Positions 52,239-62,282 of a stretch of 64,000 nucleotides of DNA are shown here, in pieces. Numbering within the stretch: position 1 is the stretch's first letter; every line of letters begins with the position of its first letter. The DNA comes from Terriglobus roseus (GTDB lineage Bacteria > Acidobacteriota > Terriglobia > Terriglobales > Acidobacteriaceae): the NCBI RefSeq assembly GCF_900105625.1, contig NZ_FNSD01000001.1, positions 3,224,001-3,288,000 on the forward strand, written 5' to 3'. The notes under the pieces are model-generated. The model did not search any database. It was given only the letters and a program-made list of their open reading frames with translations, and was not told the DNA's origin. Made by a program: the position numbers and the translations under genes.

Positions 52239-55200
52239 ATGGAAATACCTCGGTCTTTATCCGCCGCTGACGCTGCGCTGAACATGCGAGTGAATCATCC
52301 CTCGCTGACGTTTGTTCCCTCCGCAGTGCGCAGCCGCACGCTCTGGACGACCAGGCAGACAAGACAGGTCCTGTCTGTCCTGTTGCTGCTTCTGCTCTCC
52401 AGCTTCATGGGATTCCTAGCGGGTTGCGGCGGCGGAGGCTACGCAGGCACGGGCATCACCAGCCTGTCGAAGAGCACGGCAACGATCGACGCAGGCCAGT
52501 CCTTCAGCATTGCTGCGGCAAACCCGGGGAATCTGCCGCTGACATGGACGTTGACAGGGCCAGCCTGCAGCGGCGCTACATGCGGTACGTTGTCGGCGAG
52601 CGACAGCGCATCCAGCACGGTCTACACGGCACCCGCGACGGTCACGACGCAGATGACGGTGACACTGAGCGCGACCGTATCCGGAACGCAGAGCACAAAG
52701 GTTGTTGTCATCACGGTCAACCCGGCGCTGGCGATCACGGGCACGACGCCGTCCGGCGTTGTTGGCGCCGCTTATAGCGCGACACTTGGCACCACGGGTG
52801 GCACGCCCACAGTCACGATGAGCCTGGTTGGCGGCACGCTGCCGGCCGGCCTCACATTCGATCCCTCGACGGGAAAGATCACGGGCACGCCGACTGCTGC
52901 GGGCACCTCCAACTTCACCATCCAGGCTGTGGATCACAGCGACGTCGTAGCGACCGTAACGTCGTTGCGGCAGATCACCATTGGCACCGCCGGCGCAACG
53001 CTGAGCGTCACCGGCACTCCTCCTGCGGGCGTCGTCGGCACCGCGTATAGCTACGCGCTGCTGGCCAGCGGCGGCACATCGCCTTATACGTGGGGGATTA
53101 CGTCGGGCGCGCTCCCGGCAGGGCTGACTTTGTCCTCCACGGGCGTGATCTCCGGAACGCCCACGACTGCAGGCACCTCCAGCTTCGTGGCAACGGCTAC
53201 CGACGCTGCTGGCAATAAGGCTGGTTCCTCCTTCGGCATCGTGATCACTGCAGCGGTACCCACAGGCACCCTCACCATCACCACAGGAACGCTGCCAAAC
53301 GGCACCATCAATGTGCCCTACAGCTCCGTCATTGGAGTCAGTGGCGGCACCGGTCCTTACACCTGCACCATCGTCAGCGGAACGTTGCCAGCGGGGCTCT
53401 CGCTCGGCGCAGGCTGTGCGGTGACGGGTACGCCAACGGTCACGGGAACCAGCGCACTCGGCGTCCATGTGACGGACTCCTCCAACCCGGCGCTGAGCAC
53501 CACGGGGAATGTCAGCATCACCATCGGCGCCAGCACCCTGGGCATCACCAGTGGAACGCTGCCGGCCGGCACGGTTGGCACGGTCTACACGGCGACCATC
53601 CCGGTCACGGGGGGAACGTCCCCCTACACCTGCACGCTCACCAGCGGCACGTTGCCTGCAGGCCTGACGCTCGGAGCTGGTTGCACCGTCACCGGCACAC
53701 CGACAACGGCTGGCACCAGCACGGCGACCATCACCATCAAGGACGCCTCCAACCCGCAGCAGACGATCACTCCATCGATCAGCATTACGATCGCTCCCTC
53801 TGCGATGAGCGTCACCAGCGGCACGCTGCCGAGCGGCACCGTCGGCACGGTCTACACCGCGACCATTCCGGTCACGGGTGGGACCGGACCTTACACCTGC
53901 ACACTGGCAAGCGGCACACTACCCGCGGGTCTGACGCTTGGAGCTGGTTGCACCGTGACGGGAACGCCGACGACTGCCGGCACCAGCACGCCGACCATCA
54001 CCATCCACGACTCTGAGAATCCACCTCAGACGATCACACCGGCGATCAGCGTCACCATCAACCCCAGTACCCTGGTCATCAGCAACGGCACGCTGCCGAA
54101 TGGCACGGTTGGCACGGTCTACAGCGCACCCATTCCCGTCACGGGTGGCACGTCGCCTTATACCTGCACACTGACCAGCGGCACCCTGCCCGCGGGCCTA
54201 ACGCTGGGAGCAGGTTGCACCGTCACTGGCACCCCAACGACGTCGGGCGTCAGCACACCGACCATCACCATCAAGGACTCGTCCAGCACGCAGCAGACGA
54301 TCACGCCGACCATCAGCATCACGATCGCTCCTGCGACCTTGAGCCTGACCAGCGGCACACTGCCGAACGGCACGGTTGGCACGGTCTATAGCGCTTCGCT
54401 TCCGATCACGGGTGGCACGGCGCCGTATACCTGCACGGTGACCAGTGGCACCTTGCCCGCAGGCCTGACACTTGGCACTGGTTGCACCGTCACTGGTACG
54501 CCAACGACGGCCGGCACCAGCACGCCAACGATCACCATTCACGACTCTGAGAATCCAGCTCAGACGATCACGCCGACCGTCAGCATCACAATCGCTCCCG
54601 CGACCATGACACTGACCACCGGCACGCTGCCGAACGGGATGGTTGGCACGGTCTACAGCGCTCCGCTCCCGATCACGGGTGGCACAGCGCCTTACACTTG
54701 CACACTGACCGGCGGCGCACTGCCGGCAGGTCTGACACTGGGAGCTGGTTGCACCGTCACCGGCACCCCGACGACGGCCGGCACCAGCACACCCACGATC
54801 ACCATTCACGACTCGGCGAATCCAGCTCAGACGATCACGCCGACCATCAGCATCACGATCGACCCCAGCAACTTCCGGGTGACGAACGGTACGCTGCCGG
54901 ACGGCACGGTAGGCATCGTCTACAGCCAGTTGATTCCGATCGTTGGTGGCACCTCGCCTTACACCTGCGCTCTCGCTTCGGGGGCCATGCCTCCTGGCCT
55001 GACGGTGAACGCGAACTGCACCGTGACCGGAACACCGAGTGCGGCGGGAACCTTCTCGCCGACACTGACAATCCACGACTCCTCGAACCCGCAGCAGACC
55101 ATCACGTCGGCTCTCAGCATCACCATCAATCCGAGCGCTCTCGCAGTCAGCAACGGAACGCTGCCTGCTGGTACGGTTGGCACGCTCTACAACGCAACTA

Positions 55201-58200
55201 TCCCGGTAACGGGTGGAACCGCACCCTATGCCTGCACACTGACCGGCGGCACACTGCCCGCGGGCCTGACGCTTGGTGCAAACTGCGCTGTGACCGGCAC
55301 TCCGACTACGGCCGGTACCAGCACGCCGACCATCACCATTCACGACTCCTCGACCACGCAGCAGACCATCACGCCGACGATCAGCATCACGATCAATCCT
55401 GCGGCGCTGACGGTTGGCACCGGATCGTTACCGGGTGGCACGGTAGGTGTCGTCTACACGCAGCCGATCCCCGTCACGGGCGGCACCGGTCCCTACACCT
55501 GCACGCTGACCTCGGGCACACTGCCCACCGGTCTGACACTCGGCGCAGGCTGCACGGTCACCGGTACTCCCACGACGCCTGGCACCAGCACGCCGGTCAT
55601 CACCATCCACGACTCGGGTAACCCGACGCAGACCATCACCCCGACGATCAGCATCACCATCAGCCCCGCACCCCTGGTGCTTGGTACTGGCGCTCTGCCG
55701 AACGGAACGGTTGGCACGGTGTACACGGCAACGCTGCCGGTCAGTGGCGGCACCTCGCCTTACACCTGCACGCTGGGCGGTGGCACACTGCCAGCTGGTC
55801 TGGCGCTGGGAGCAGGTTGCACCGTGACCGGAACACCGACCACGGCTGGCACCAGCACCCCCACCATTAACGTGTCAGACAGCAGCAATCCGGCTCTCAC
55901 AACGTCTGGCCCGGCGAGCATCACGATCGTTGCCGCGCCTCCCACACTCGTGATCAGCTCACCGCCTCCTGCAACCGTGAACGTGCCCTACACCGGCACC
56001 ATCCCGGTCACGGGTGGAACCGGACCGTATACCTGCCAGGTCGTCAGTGGCACGGTACCCGGCCTGACGGTGAATGCAAACTGCTCCATCACCGGCACAC
56101 CCACCACGACTGGCTCCACACCCATCTCGGTCACCGTGACCGATTCGAGCCAGCCGCCTGCAACGAAGACTGGCACCACCACCATCACGGTCAACGCGGC
56201 CACGACCACACTCACGCTGACGTCTCCTGCCACGGCGACGGTCACCGTTCCGTACACCGGCACCATTGGTGTCACGGGCGGCACCGGTCCCTACACCTGC
56301 GCAGCCCCGGCAGGAACCATGCCGGCCGGTCTGACACTCAATGCAAACTGCTCCGTTACCGGAACGCCTACGGTCGTGGCTGTCACGCCGGTCAACGTAA
56401 CCGCAACGGATTCGGCTAGCCCCGCAAACGTCACCACCGCACCGGTCACCATCACCGTGCAGGCAATCCCTGCGCTGACGCTGACTGGATCCCTGCCCAA
56501 CGCAACGGTCGGTGTGGCTTACACGCAGACACTGCAGGCAGCGGGCGGCGTTGGTCCTTACACCTACGCGGTCACCGCAGGCGCTCTGCCTGCCGGTCTG
56601 ACACTCGCTACGAACGGCACGGTCAGCGGAACACCGACTGCACCTGGCGCCAGCAGCTTTACTGTCACCGCAACCGACTCGGAGGGCACGCCGCAGACGG
56701 CGAGCCTGCCGCTGGTGTTGCTGGTGGTCTACCCAACCACACCGGACGACGCCAAGCTGAAGGGACCGTACGCGTATCTCTTCACAGGCAATGACGACGT
56801 CCTGCTCGGCATCCTCGCCTACCGTACGGCCACGGCAGCAAGCTTCACCGCGGACGGAACGGGCGTCATCAGCGCCGGTGAGATGGACAGCAATCACCAG
56901 ACGTCCACAGCTACCGGCAATACCATCGCGACCAACGAGTTCGTCGGCACCTACACCATCGGTACAGACCTTCGCGGATCGCTCACCCTCAGCACGCTCA
57001 ACGCAGACGGTACTGTGCAGTCCAACACCACCTATGCCATTGCACTCCGCGCGCCGGTTTCGCCGGTGACGATCTCCTCAACCGCCAGCATGACGTTGGC
57101 TGACACCAACCTGCTTGCTTCAAGCAAGGGCTCCGGAACCATCATGCTGCAGGACGCGACGAAGTTTGCCGCGGGCCTGACCGGTAGCTATGTCTTCGGT
57201 CTCCAGGGTGATGCACCCTGCTTCCCGACCTGCACTTTGGGCCTGGTTGCGGGACCTGCTGCTTCGGTCGGACAGTTCACGGCGACCGCTGGCACCATCT
57301 CGGGAACGGGCGACGCCAACCTGGCTGCAACCAACTACCCACAGTCCACACTTGCAGGCAGCTTCGGTGCGGCCGATGCAAATGGACGCTTACAACTCAG
57401 CATGACCACCTCCGGCCTGGCGGGTGTGGCCTTCCCAACCGACTACGCGGTCTATGTGGTCGATTCCAGCCACCTGTTCGTTGTGTCGACGGACAAGCAC
57501 TCCTCCTTCGTCCTGCAGGCTGGTACGGCGCAGCTGCAGACGCAGGCTACCTATAACAATGCGTCGATGAATGCACCCTTCGTCGGCTATGAAAACTCCC
57601 CGGTCAACCCTGGACTGGTGGGCGCCACACTGCAGAGCGTTGCCAGCCTCTCGTCCGCAACGATCTTCCGCGGAACGGGTAACGGCAACGGAACCTGCAC
57701 AACCACCAACGTGGACACGGGCGGCACCACCGGCCTGGTCAACTCCATCGTCGGAGCGGTCGGCGGCGGGGCTCCCCTTATCGGAGGCCTGCTGGGTACC
57801 TACCAATCGCTCGGCAACAGCAATTGCGCGGTGACTTCGAACGGTCGCGTGGTGCTGAACTACCCAGCACCGAGCTCACTCCTGACCTCAATCCTTGGTC
57901 TGCTGGGAGTCCAGGCAGTGGCGCCGGCACCACGCATCGTCTACCTGGTTTCGCCTAACACCGGTTACTTCCTTGAGAGCAGCTATGCAGGCGTCGGCAA
58001 CATTGAGGCGCAGGTGGGTGCTCCCTTCACCACGGCAACGCTGAACGGAAAGTTCCTCTATAACCAGGTTCCGGCCAGCACGATCGCAACCATCAGCAGC
58101 TCCGGCGAATTGACTGCCGACGGAGCAGGACACACCATCTCCACCCTGGACGAGAACATAGGCGTTGGTTCCCTCAACGTCCTTTCCCTCGGCGTCACAG

Positions 58201-58349
58201 GAGCGGATACCTACACCCTGACGGACGGGGTTGCAGGACGCTACACGCTCGGGAATTACGGCACGGTCTACGCCATCTCTCCCGGCAGGTTCGTCCTTCT
58301 GCAAACAGATGCAGTGGGTACTTCACCCTACATCGCCCTGCTGTACTAG
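52239..58349 (+). CDS. Giant surface lipoprotein with 15 putative-Ig (He_PIG) repeats
   Basis: 2036 residues. A lipobox FLAGC (Cys near 65) follows a hydrophobic segment, preceded by an unusually long basic N-terminus; ATG 52287 is an alternative start. After a BACON-like first domain, 15 repeats of about 88-89 residues run to about 1500, each ending GTPTTAGTSTPTITI-like. In repeats 3-14 a Cys pair sits in PYTC and GAGCTVTG, likely a disulfide in each domain. At DNA level the core repeats have a 267-bp period. The C-terminal 530 residues are another beta-rich acidobacterial domain. Probably a surface adhesin or scaffold. Confidence 0.9.
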   Translation: MEIPRSLSAADAALNMRVNHPSLTFVPSAVRSRTLWTTRQTRQVLSVLLLLLLSSFMGFLAGCGGGGYAGTGITSLSKSTATIDAGQSFSIAAANPGNLPLTWTLTGPACSGATCGTLSASDSASSTVYTAPATVTTQMTVTLSATVSGTQSTKVVVITVNPALAITGTTPSGVVGAAYSATLGTTGGTPTVTMSLVGGTLPAGLTFDPSTGKITGTPTAAGTSNFTIQAVDHSDVVATVTSLRQITIGTAGATLSVTGTPPAGVVGTAYSYALLASGGTSPYTWGITSGALPAGLTLSSTGVISGTPTTAGTSSFVATATDAAGNKAGSSFGIVITAAVPTGTLTITTGTLPNGTINVPYSSVIGVSGGTGPYTCTIVSGTLPAGLSLGAGCAVTGTPTVTGTSALGVHVTDSSNPALSTTGNVSITIGASTLGITSGTLPAGTVGTVYTATIPVTGGTSPYTCTLTSGTLPAGLTLGAGCTVTGTPTTAGTSTATITIKDASNPQQTITPSISITIAPSAMSVTSGTLPSGTVGTVYTATIPVTGGTGPYTCTLASGTLPAGLTLGAGCTVTGTPTTAGTSTPTITIHDSENPPQTITPAISVTINPSTLVISNGTLPNGTVGTVYSAPIPVTGGTSPYTCTLTSGTLPAGLTLGAGCTVTGTPTTSGVSTPTITIKDSSSTQQTITPTISITIAPATLSLTSGTLPNGTVGTVYSASLPITGGTAPYTCTVTSGTLPAGLTLGTGCTVTGTPTTAGTSTPTITIHDSENPAQTITPTVSITIAPATMTLTTGTLPNGMVGTVYSAPLPITGGTAPYTCTLTGGALPAGLTLGAGCTVTGTPTTAGTSTPTITIHDSANPAQTITPTISITIDPSNFRVTNGTLPDGTVGIVYSQLIPIVGGTSPYTCALASGAMPPGLTVNANCTVTGTPSAAGTFSPTLTIHDSSNPQQTITSALSITINPSALAVSNGTLPAGTVGTLYNATIPVTGGTAPYACTLTGGTLPAGLTLGANCAVTGTPTTAGTSTPTITIHDSSTTQQTITPTISITINPAALTVGTGSLPGGTVGVVYTQPIPVTGGTGPYTCTLTSGTLPTGLTLGAGCTVTGTPTTPGTSTPVITIHDSGNPTQTITPTISITISPAPLVLGTGALPNGTVGTVYTATLPVSGGTSPYTCTLGGGTLPAGLALGAGCTVTGTPTTAGTSTPTINVSDSSNPALTTSGPASITIVAAPPTLVISSPPPATVNVPYTGTIPVTGGTGPYTCQVVSGTVPGLTVNANCSITGTPTTTGSTPISVTVTDSSQPPATKTGTTTITVNAATTTLTLTSPATATVTVPYTGTIGVTGGTGPYTCAAPAGTMPAGLTLNANCSVTGTPTVVAVTPVNVTATDSASPANVTTAPVTITVQAIPALTLTGSLPNATVGVAYTQTLQAAGGVGPYTYAVTAGALPAGLTLATNGTVSGTPTAPGASSFTVTATDSEGTPQTASLPLVLLVVYPTTPDDAKLKGPYAYLFTGNDDVLLGILAYRTATAASFTADGTGVISAGEMDSNHQTSTATGNTIATNEFVGTYTIGTDLRGSLTLSTLNADGTVQSNTTYAIALRAPVSPVTISSTASMTLADTNLLASSKGSGTIMLQDATKFAAGLTGSYVFGLQGDAPCFPTCTLGLVAGPAASVGQFTATAGTISGTGDANLAATNYPQSTLAGSFGAADANGRLQLSMTTSGLAGVAFPTDYAVYVVDSSHLFVVSTDKHSSFVLQAGTAQLQTQATYNNASMNAPFVGYENSPVNPGLVGATLQSVASLSSATIFRGTGNGNGTCTTTNVDTGGTTGLVNSIVGAVGGGAPLIGGLLGTYQSLGNSNCAVTSNGRVVLNYPAPSSLLTSILGLLGVQAVAPAPRIVYLVSPNTGYFLESSYAGVGNIEAQVGAPFTTATLNGKFLYNQVPASTIATISSSGELTADGAGHTISTLDENIGVGSLNVLSLGVTGADTYTLTDGVAGRYTLGNYGTVYAISPGRFVLLQTDAVGTSPYIALLY

Positions 58350-58401
58350 GGTTCCTAAACGGCACGACCGGGCAACACCCGGCAAGGGAAAGGTATAAGG
58401 C

Positions 58402-59499
58402 ATGCGTCTGATCACTGCTTCACTGCTGATGGCTCTCTCCGGACTCCCACTTGCGAACGCGCAAGTGGGAGCCTATGACCCCACACCGAGCGTCCCGCGC
58501 TTTACCCTGGCGGCTCAGTACAACTACATCCGCGCCAATGCTCCCCCGGCCGGCTGTGACTGCTTCAGCCTGAATGGTGGAGATCTCCAGGCAGGTGTCA
58601 CCATTCGTTACTGGCTCCGTGGCGTTGCCGATGTTGGCGGCGCGCATGCCAACACCATTGGTCCGCTGGGTCAGAACCTGACGCTGCTGACCTACATGGG
58701 CGGCCCCGAAGTTGTTCTGCACGGCCGCCGCATTGAGACCTTTGCGCACGGCCTGTTCGGTGCCGCGCATGGCAGCGACTCATACTTTCCGACAACCACC
58801 ACCTACAGCACCTCTGCCACCAGCTTTGCGTACAAGGTTGGCGGTGGATTCGATTATGACCTCACTCATCGGCTTGCGATCCGGGTGGTGGAAGTGGACT
58901 ACCTTCACACCGGATTCCCAAACGCTGCCAATAACTCACAGAGTCACCTGGTCGTGGGTGCGGGCCTGGTCTTCCACTTGCGCAACAAAACCTGGACGCC
59001 GGATCCCGGCAACCAGCGCCGCGATGCAAACAAGGCTATGCATGACATGGACATGCAGGCCCTGAAGCCGCCAACGCCGCCGCCGTCCGCACCAGCCCCG
59101 GCCCCGGCAGCACCACCGCCGCCTGCCCCGGTCGTGGATAACGCGCCCATCAGTGAGGCGACCTTCCACGAGCACATCAAGGATGCTTTGTTCGACTATG
59201 ACAGCTACGCGTTGCGTCCCGATGCGCAGCAGGCGGTGCAGGAGGCTGCGGCATATCTCAAGTTGCACCCGTCGGTCATGGTGCTGGTTGGTGGCTACTC
59301 GGACGAGCGGGGAAGTGCTGACTACAACCTGGCTCTGGGCGACAAGCGCGCCACCGCCGCACGCGAGGCGCTGATCCTGAATGGTGTCAGTCCGGATCGC
59401 ATTGAAACCATCAGTTACGGCAAGGAAAAGCAGGTCTGCACCGCGGAAGACGAAGCCTGCTTCCAGCTCAATCGCCGAGCTGCCTTCATGCCGAAATAA
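58402..59499 (+). CDS. OmpA-family outer-membrane protein
   Basis: 365 residues. Signal peptide 1-20. Residues about 30-190 form an 8-strand OmpA-like beta-barrel (FTLAAQYNYIRANAPPAGCD, cite AAQYNYIRANAP; RLAIRVVEVDYLHTGFPN). A Pro/Ala linker (PTPPPSAPAPAPAAPPPPAP, about 215-245) joins the peptidoglycan-binding OmpA domain (about 255-365: FDYDSYALRPDAQQAV, VGGYSDERGSADYNLALGDKRA, ISYGKEKQVC). It anchors the outer membrane to the wall. The gene starts 53 bases after the Ig-repeat lipoprotein, so they are likely one transcript and the OmpA protein may hold the giant lipoprotein at the surface. Confidence 0.93.
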   Translation: MRLITASLLMALSGLPLANAQVGAYDPTPSVPRFTLAAQYNYIRANAPPAGCDCFSLNGGDLQAGVTIRYWLRGVADVGGAHANTIGPLGQNLTLLTYMGGPEVVLHGRRIETFAHGLFGAAHGSDSYFPTTTTYSTSATSFAYKVGGGFDYDLTHRLAIRVVEVDYLHTGFPNAANNSQSHLVVGAGLVFHLRNKTWTPDPGNQRRDANKAMHDMDMQALKPPTPPPSAPAPAPAAPPPPAPVVDNAPISEATFHEHIKDALFDYDSYALRPDAQQAVQEAAAYLKLHPSVMVLVGGYSDERGSADYNLALGDKRATAAREALILNGVSPDRIETISYGKEKQVCTAEDEACFQLNRRAAFMPK

Positions 59500-59517
59500 G
59501 TTAACCCTCCCCATGGC

Positions 59518-59546
59518 GGCCGGCCTCTGTCACTGCGAGGCCGGCC
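59518..59546 (+). terminator. GC-rich hairpin after the OmpA gene
   Basis: GGCCGGCCTC and GAGGCCGGCC form a perfect 10-bp stem with a 9-base loop; no T-run follows. Confidence 0.5.
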
Positions 59547-59566
59547 TGAGGAGATTCCATTTCCCA

Positions 59567-59600
59567 CACCGCATTCCTGCCATGGATGCGGTGTTTTTTT
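59567..59600 (+). terminator. Rho-independent terminator of the lipoprotein/OmpA operon
   Basis: CACCGCAT and ATGCGGTG, 11-base loop, then seven T. Confidence 0.88.
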
Positions 59601-59842
59601 GCGCCTGAAGGAACCTGCAGTGCAGACCAGGCGGCGAGGATCACAAAGGGGATAGTGGAGGTCGGAAGGGAGGGCCATCGCAGGCGTTTAGAGGCCTCTG
59701 GACAAGGCCGGACGGTCCATCCCGACCGGATGCCAGTAGCAGAGGTAAGACGGCCAGCGGCGGGCCTCGCACAACTTGCGTGAAGCGTGGAAGGGTGCCA
59801 CGGTGCCTGATTCACTCGGCACCGTTCGTGATCGACTGGCTT

Positions 59843-62101
59843 CTACCGCTCTTTTGGAGTGGGGAAGATCATGGGGGGCGCGAGAGCTGCAGCGCCGTGC
59901 ATCTGCAAGCGCTTATTGACAACTGGCGGCAACATCCGCGTGGACTTGGAGATCGTCAGTCCATTCCTCAGCAGACCGATCATCATATCCATGGGTACAG
60001 GCCTGCTGTAAAGATAGCCCTGCGCATGCATGCATCCCTGCTTCAGCAACGCAGCTTCCTGCTCGACCTCTTCAACGCCCTCGGCCGTAACGGACATCCG
60101 GAACTCGTGCGCCAGCGCGACGATGAACAGCACAAGGTTTGTCCCACCCTCGCTCTGGTTCATCGCCCGCACAAACGATTGATCCACCTTCAGGGTGTCG
60201 ATGGGATAGCGGGTGAGATAGCTCAGGGAACAGTAGCCCGTGCCAAAATCATCGAAGGCCACCTTCACACCCAGCGCACGAATGTCATGTAGTAGCGACC
60301 CGATGGACGTTGCATCCCTGATAAAGATGCTCTCCGTAATCTCAAGTTGAAGCTGAGAGGGTGGCATGGATGTCTCATCGAGTACATCCTGCAGAATCTT
60401 CAGAAAGGGTGTTTCGAAGAGCTGCCGTGGCGACACATTCACGGACATCAGCAGGTCTCTGGAGGAGTTCTCCTGCAGGGAAGCAAAGTCGCGGCAGGAC
60501 TGCTGCAGCGTCCAAAGGCCGATGGCCAGGATCTGACCGGTCTCCTCTGCAAGTGGAATGAAGCTTCCCGGTGCGACCAGTCCACGCGTTGGATGGTTCC
60601 AGCGAATGAGCGCTTCCACGCCATAGATGCTGCGGTCGCGCATGTCGACGAAGGGCTGGTAGTACAGAACGAACTGCTCGTGCTCTACCGCAGCCTTGAG
60701 CTCCATCTTTCTTTGCTGCGCTTCCAGCAGGTCGTCGCGCATGCTAGGGGCAAAGAAGATGCATTGTCCTCCACCGCTGCGTTTCGCAACCTGCATGGCG
60801 GTGTCGACGTCGCGGAAGATCTCATCCGCGCTGCTCTGGTTGTTGTTCACCTCGCAAAGCCCGAGGCTCGCGGACAAGTTCACGACCGCGCTGCCGACCG
60901 AGATCTGCTCTTCGACGCTGGACAGCATCAGGTGTGCCTTGCGGCGCGCCTGCTCCGGGGTTGGCAGATGCTTCAGCACCAGCAGAAACTCGCCGCCGCC
61001 CACACGCGCGAGGACGTCCATTTCCATGGCGAACCGTCGTAGCCGCTTCGATACTTCCAGCAGGACAAGATCTCCGGTGGCACGGCCCACAAGATCGTTC
61101 ACGCTCTTCAAACCATCCAGGTTCAGCAGGATGACCCACGGCCGCGATTTCTTGTTCTGCTTGGACTGCAGCATGTCGGCCAGCTTCATGGAGACTGAGG
61201 TGCGATTTTCAAGACCGGTCAGCGGATCGTGAAACGCAGCAAACAGCAATCTTCCTTCGGCGCTCTGACGTTCCTGCATCTCCTGCAGCAGCGCTTCATT
61301 CTGCAGCCGGGTGACACGCTGGTCCAGGAGGGCATCCCGCATGCGCTGCTGATCCAGGCTGACCTGCAATTCCTTTGTGAGCAGGAACGTCTGCCTGCTT
61401 ACGCTGGTGGCGGCCAGGGCAATCACCAGCACGCTGATCGTTCCCAGGCATAACGCAGTCAGCGGAATACCGGCGGCAAGATAATCTTCCGCGCCCGCAA
61501 GGCCCATCGCTCGATCCACCTGAAAGGTGAAGACAAGGCTGCCGCTCATCAGCAGTCCCATGACGGGCGCGGCCCATAAGGTTCGAAGGTTCCATGCAGA
61601 CTCTTGTAATTTTGCGAGTGCGCCAATCTTCAGGAATAGATAGGCCGCAGCAGTTGCCACAAGAAACGACAGGGCGGATGTCTCATAGACGGTTGGGTCG
61701 GCCCGCATCCGCAGCAGCGTCACGTCGCCCACGGCAGTAAGTCCAAAGGCAAGGGCCAGGCTGCTGGCGATGACCCAACCCGTCGGCAGGCGACGGCGGC
61801 TCAGTGCGAACAGGGACCAGACACAGCCTGCACAGGCGAAGATTGCCTGCACGATATGGTCTGGTAGCGCCGCCGGCAGTGACCCGCCGATGCCTTGCGC
61901 TGCAAGCTCCATCGTGCAGGACACGCCCAGCGCTACGGCGAGTGAGCCACAGCCCAGCCACAGGGCAAGCCGCGTACCGGAGCAGCGCTGAACCTGCCTG
62001 GCAAGTTCAAGGATCGTATGCGCCGTAAGCGTCGGCACGACCAAGAGCGCGATGACACGCGCAACGCTATAGCTCTCAAAGGAAAGATGGTTCCAATCCA
62101 T
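59843..62101 (-). CDS. Membrane GGDEF-EAL protein with degenerate GGDEF motif
   Basis: 752 residues from ATG 62101 (AAAGGAA upstream); an open frame to 62290 adds nothing typical. Seven or eight membrane helices cover about 12-235. GGDEF domain at about 285-450: metal Asp329 (NLDGLKS) is kept, but the signature reads GGGEF (368-372), so cyclase activity is doubtful and the RxxD inhibitory site is missing. EAL domain at about 465-725 keeps EALIRW (496-498), ITESIFI, FDDFGTGY and LKVDQSF plus EGVE, so c-di-GMP hydrolysis looks possible. Divergent from the Flp pilus genes, it may set c-di-GMP for pilus use. Confidence 0.92.
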   Translation of the reverse strand: MDWNHLSFESYSVARVIALLVVPTLTAHTILELARQVQRCSGTRLALWLGCGSLAVALGVSCTMELAAQGIGGSLPAALPDHIVQAIFACAGCVWSLFALSRRRLPTGWVIASSLALAFGLTAVGDVTLLRMRADPTVYETSALSFLVATAAAYLFLKIGALAKLQESAWNLRTLWAAPVMGLLMSGSLVFTFQVDRAMGLAGAEDYLAAGIPLTALCLGTISVLVIALAATSVSRQTFLLTKELQVSLDQQRMRDALLDQRVTRLQNEALLQEMQERQSAEGRLLFAAFHDPLTGLENRTSVSMKLADMLQSKQNKKSRPWVILLNLDGLKSVNDLVGRATGDLVLLEVSKRLRRFAMEMDVLARVGGGEFLLVLKHLPTPEQARRKAHLMLSSVEEQISVGSAVVNLSASLGLCEVNNNQSSADEIFRDVDTAMQVAKRSGGGQCIFFAPSMRDDLLEAQQRKMELKAAVEHEQFVLYYQPFVDMRDRSIYGVEALIRWNHPTRGLVAPGSFIPLAEETGQILAIGLWTLQQSCRDFASLQENSSRDLLMSVNVSPRQLFETPFLKILQDVLDETSMPPSQLQLEITESIFIRDATSIGSLLHDIRALGVKVAFDDFGTGYCSLSYLTRYPIDTLKVDQSFVRAMNQSEGGTNLVLFIVALAHEFRMSVTAEGVEEVEQEAALLKQGCMHAQGYLYSRPVPMDMMIGLLRNGLTISKSTRMLPPVVNKRLQMHGAAALAPPMIFPTPKER

Positions 62102-62247
62102 GCGGGAATTCCTTTCCTGCGCAGAGCGAACCTGATTCGTCAGCGCATTCAAGAGTGCTCTGACAGAACACCTGCAAGTAGTTTGTAACCTAATCGCCCT
62201 AGAGGTTGTATTGGGTTTTGCGCTGCACAACCGATATGTGCAAAGAG

Positions 62248-62282
62248 TGATATCACCGTGGATATCCAAAGCTGTATTTATG
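62248..62282 (+). promoter_or_regulatory. GATATC module, copy 2 (before Flp pilin)
   Basis: TGATATCA, five bases, GATATCCAAA, six bases, TTTATG, identical words and spacing to 52096-52130. The pilin start is 129 bases downstream. Confidence 0.55.

Larger units (their letters stand above)
59500..59842. other. 343-bp region between convergent genes, with two strong hairpins
   Basis: Two terminator-like hairpins lie at 59518-59546 and 59567-59600. The rest up to the end of the GGDEF-EAL gene has no gene I can support. Confidence 0.6.

Noticed and set aside
54198-55343. Long open frames opposite the Ig-repeat gene
   Set aside because: They repeat with the 267-bp period of the sense gene and arise from its Gly/Thr/Pro-rich codons; no ribosome sites or family features.
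62184-62215. TGTAACC-N15-TTGTATTGGG as a fifth ECF promoter
   Set aside because: The -35 and spacing match but the -10 does not, and it lies over 190 bases from the pilin start.
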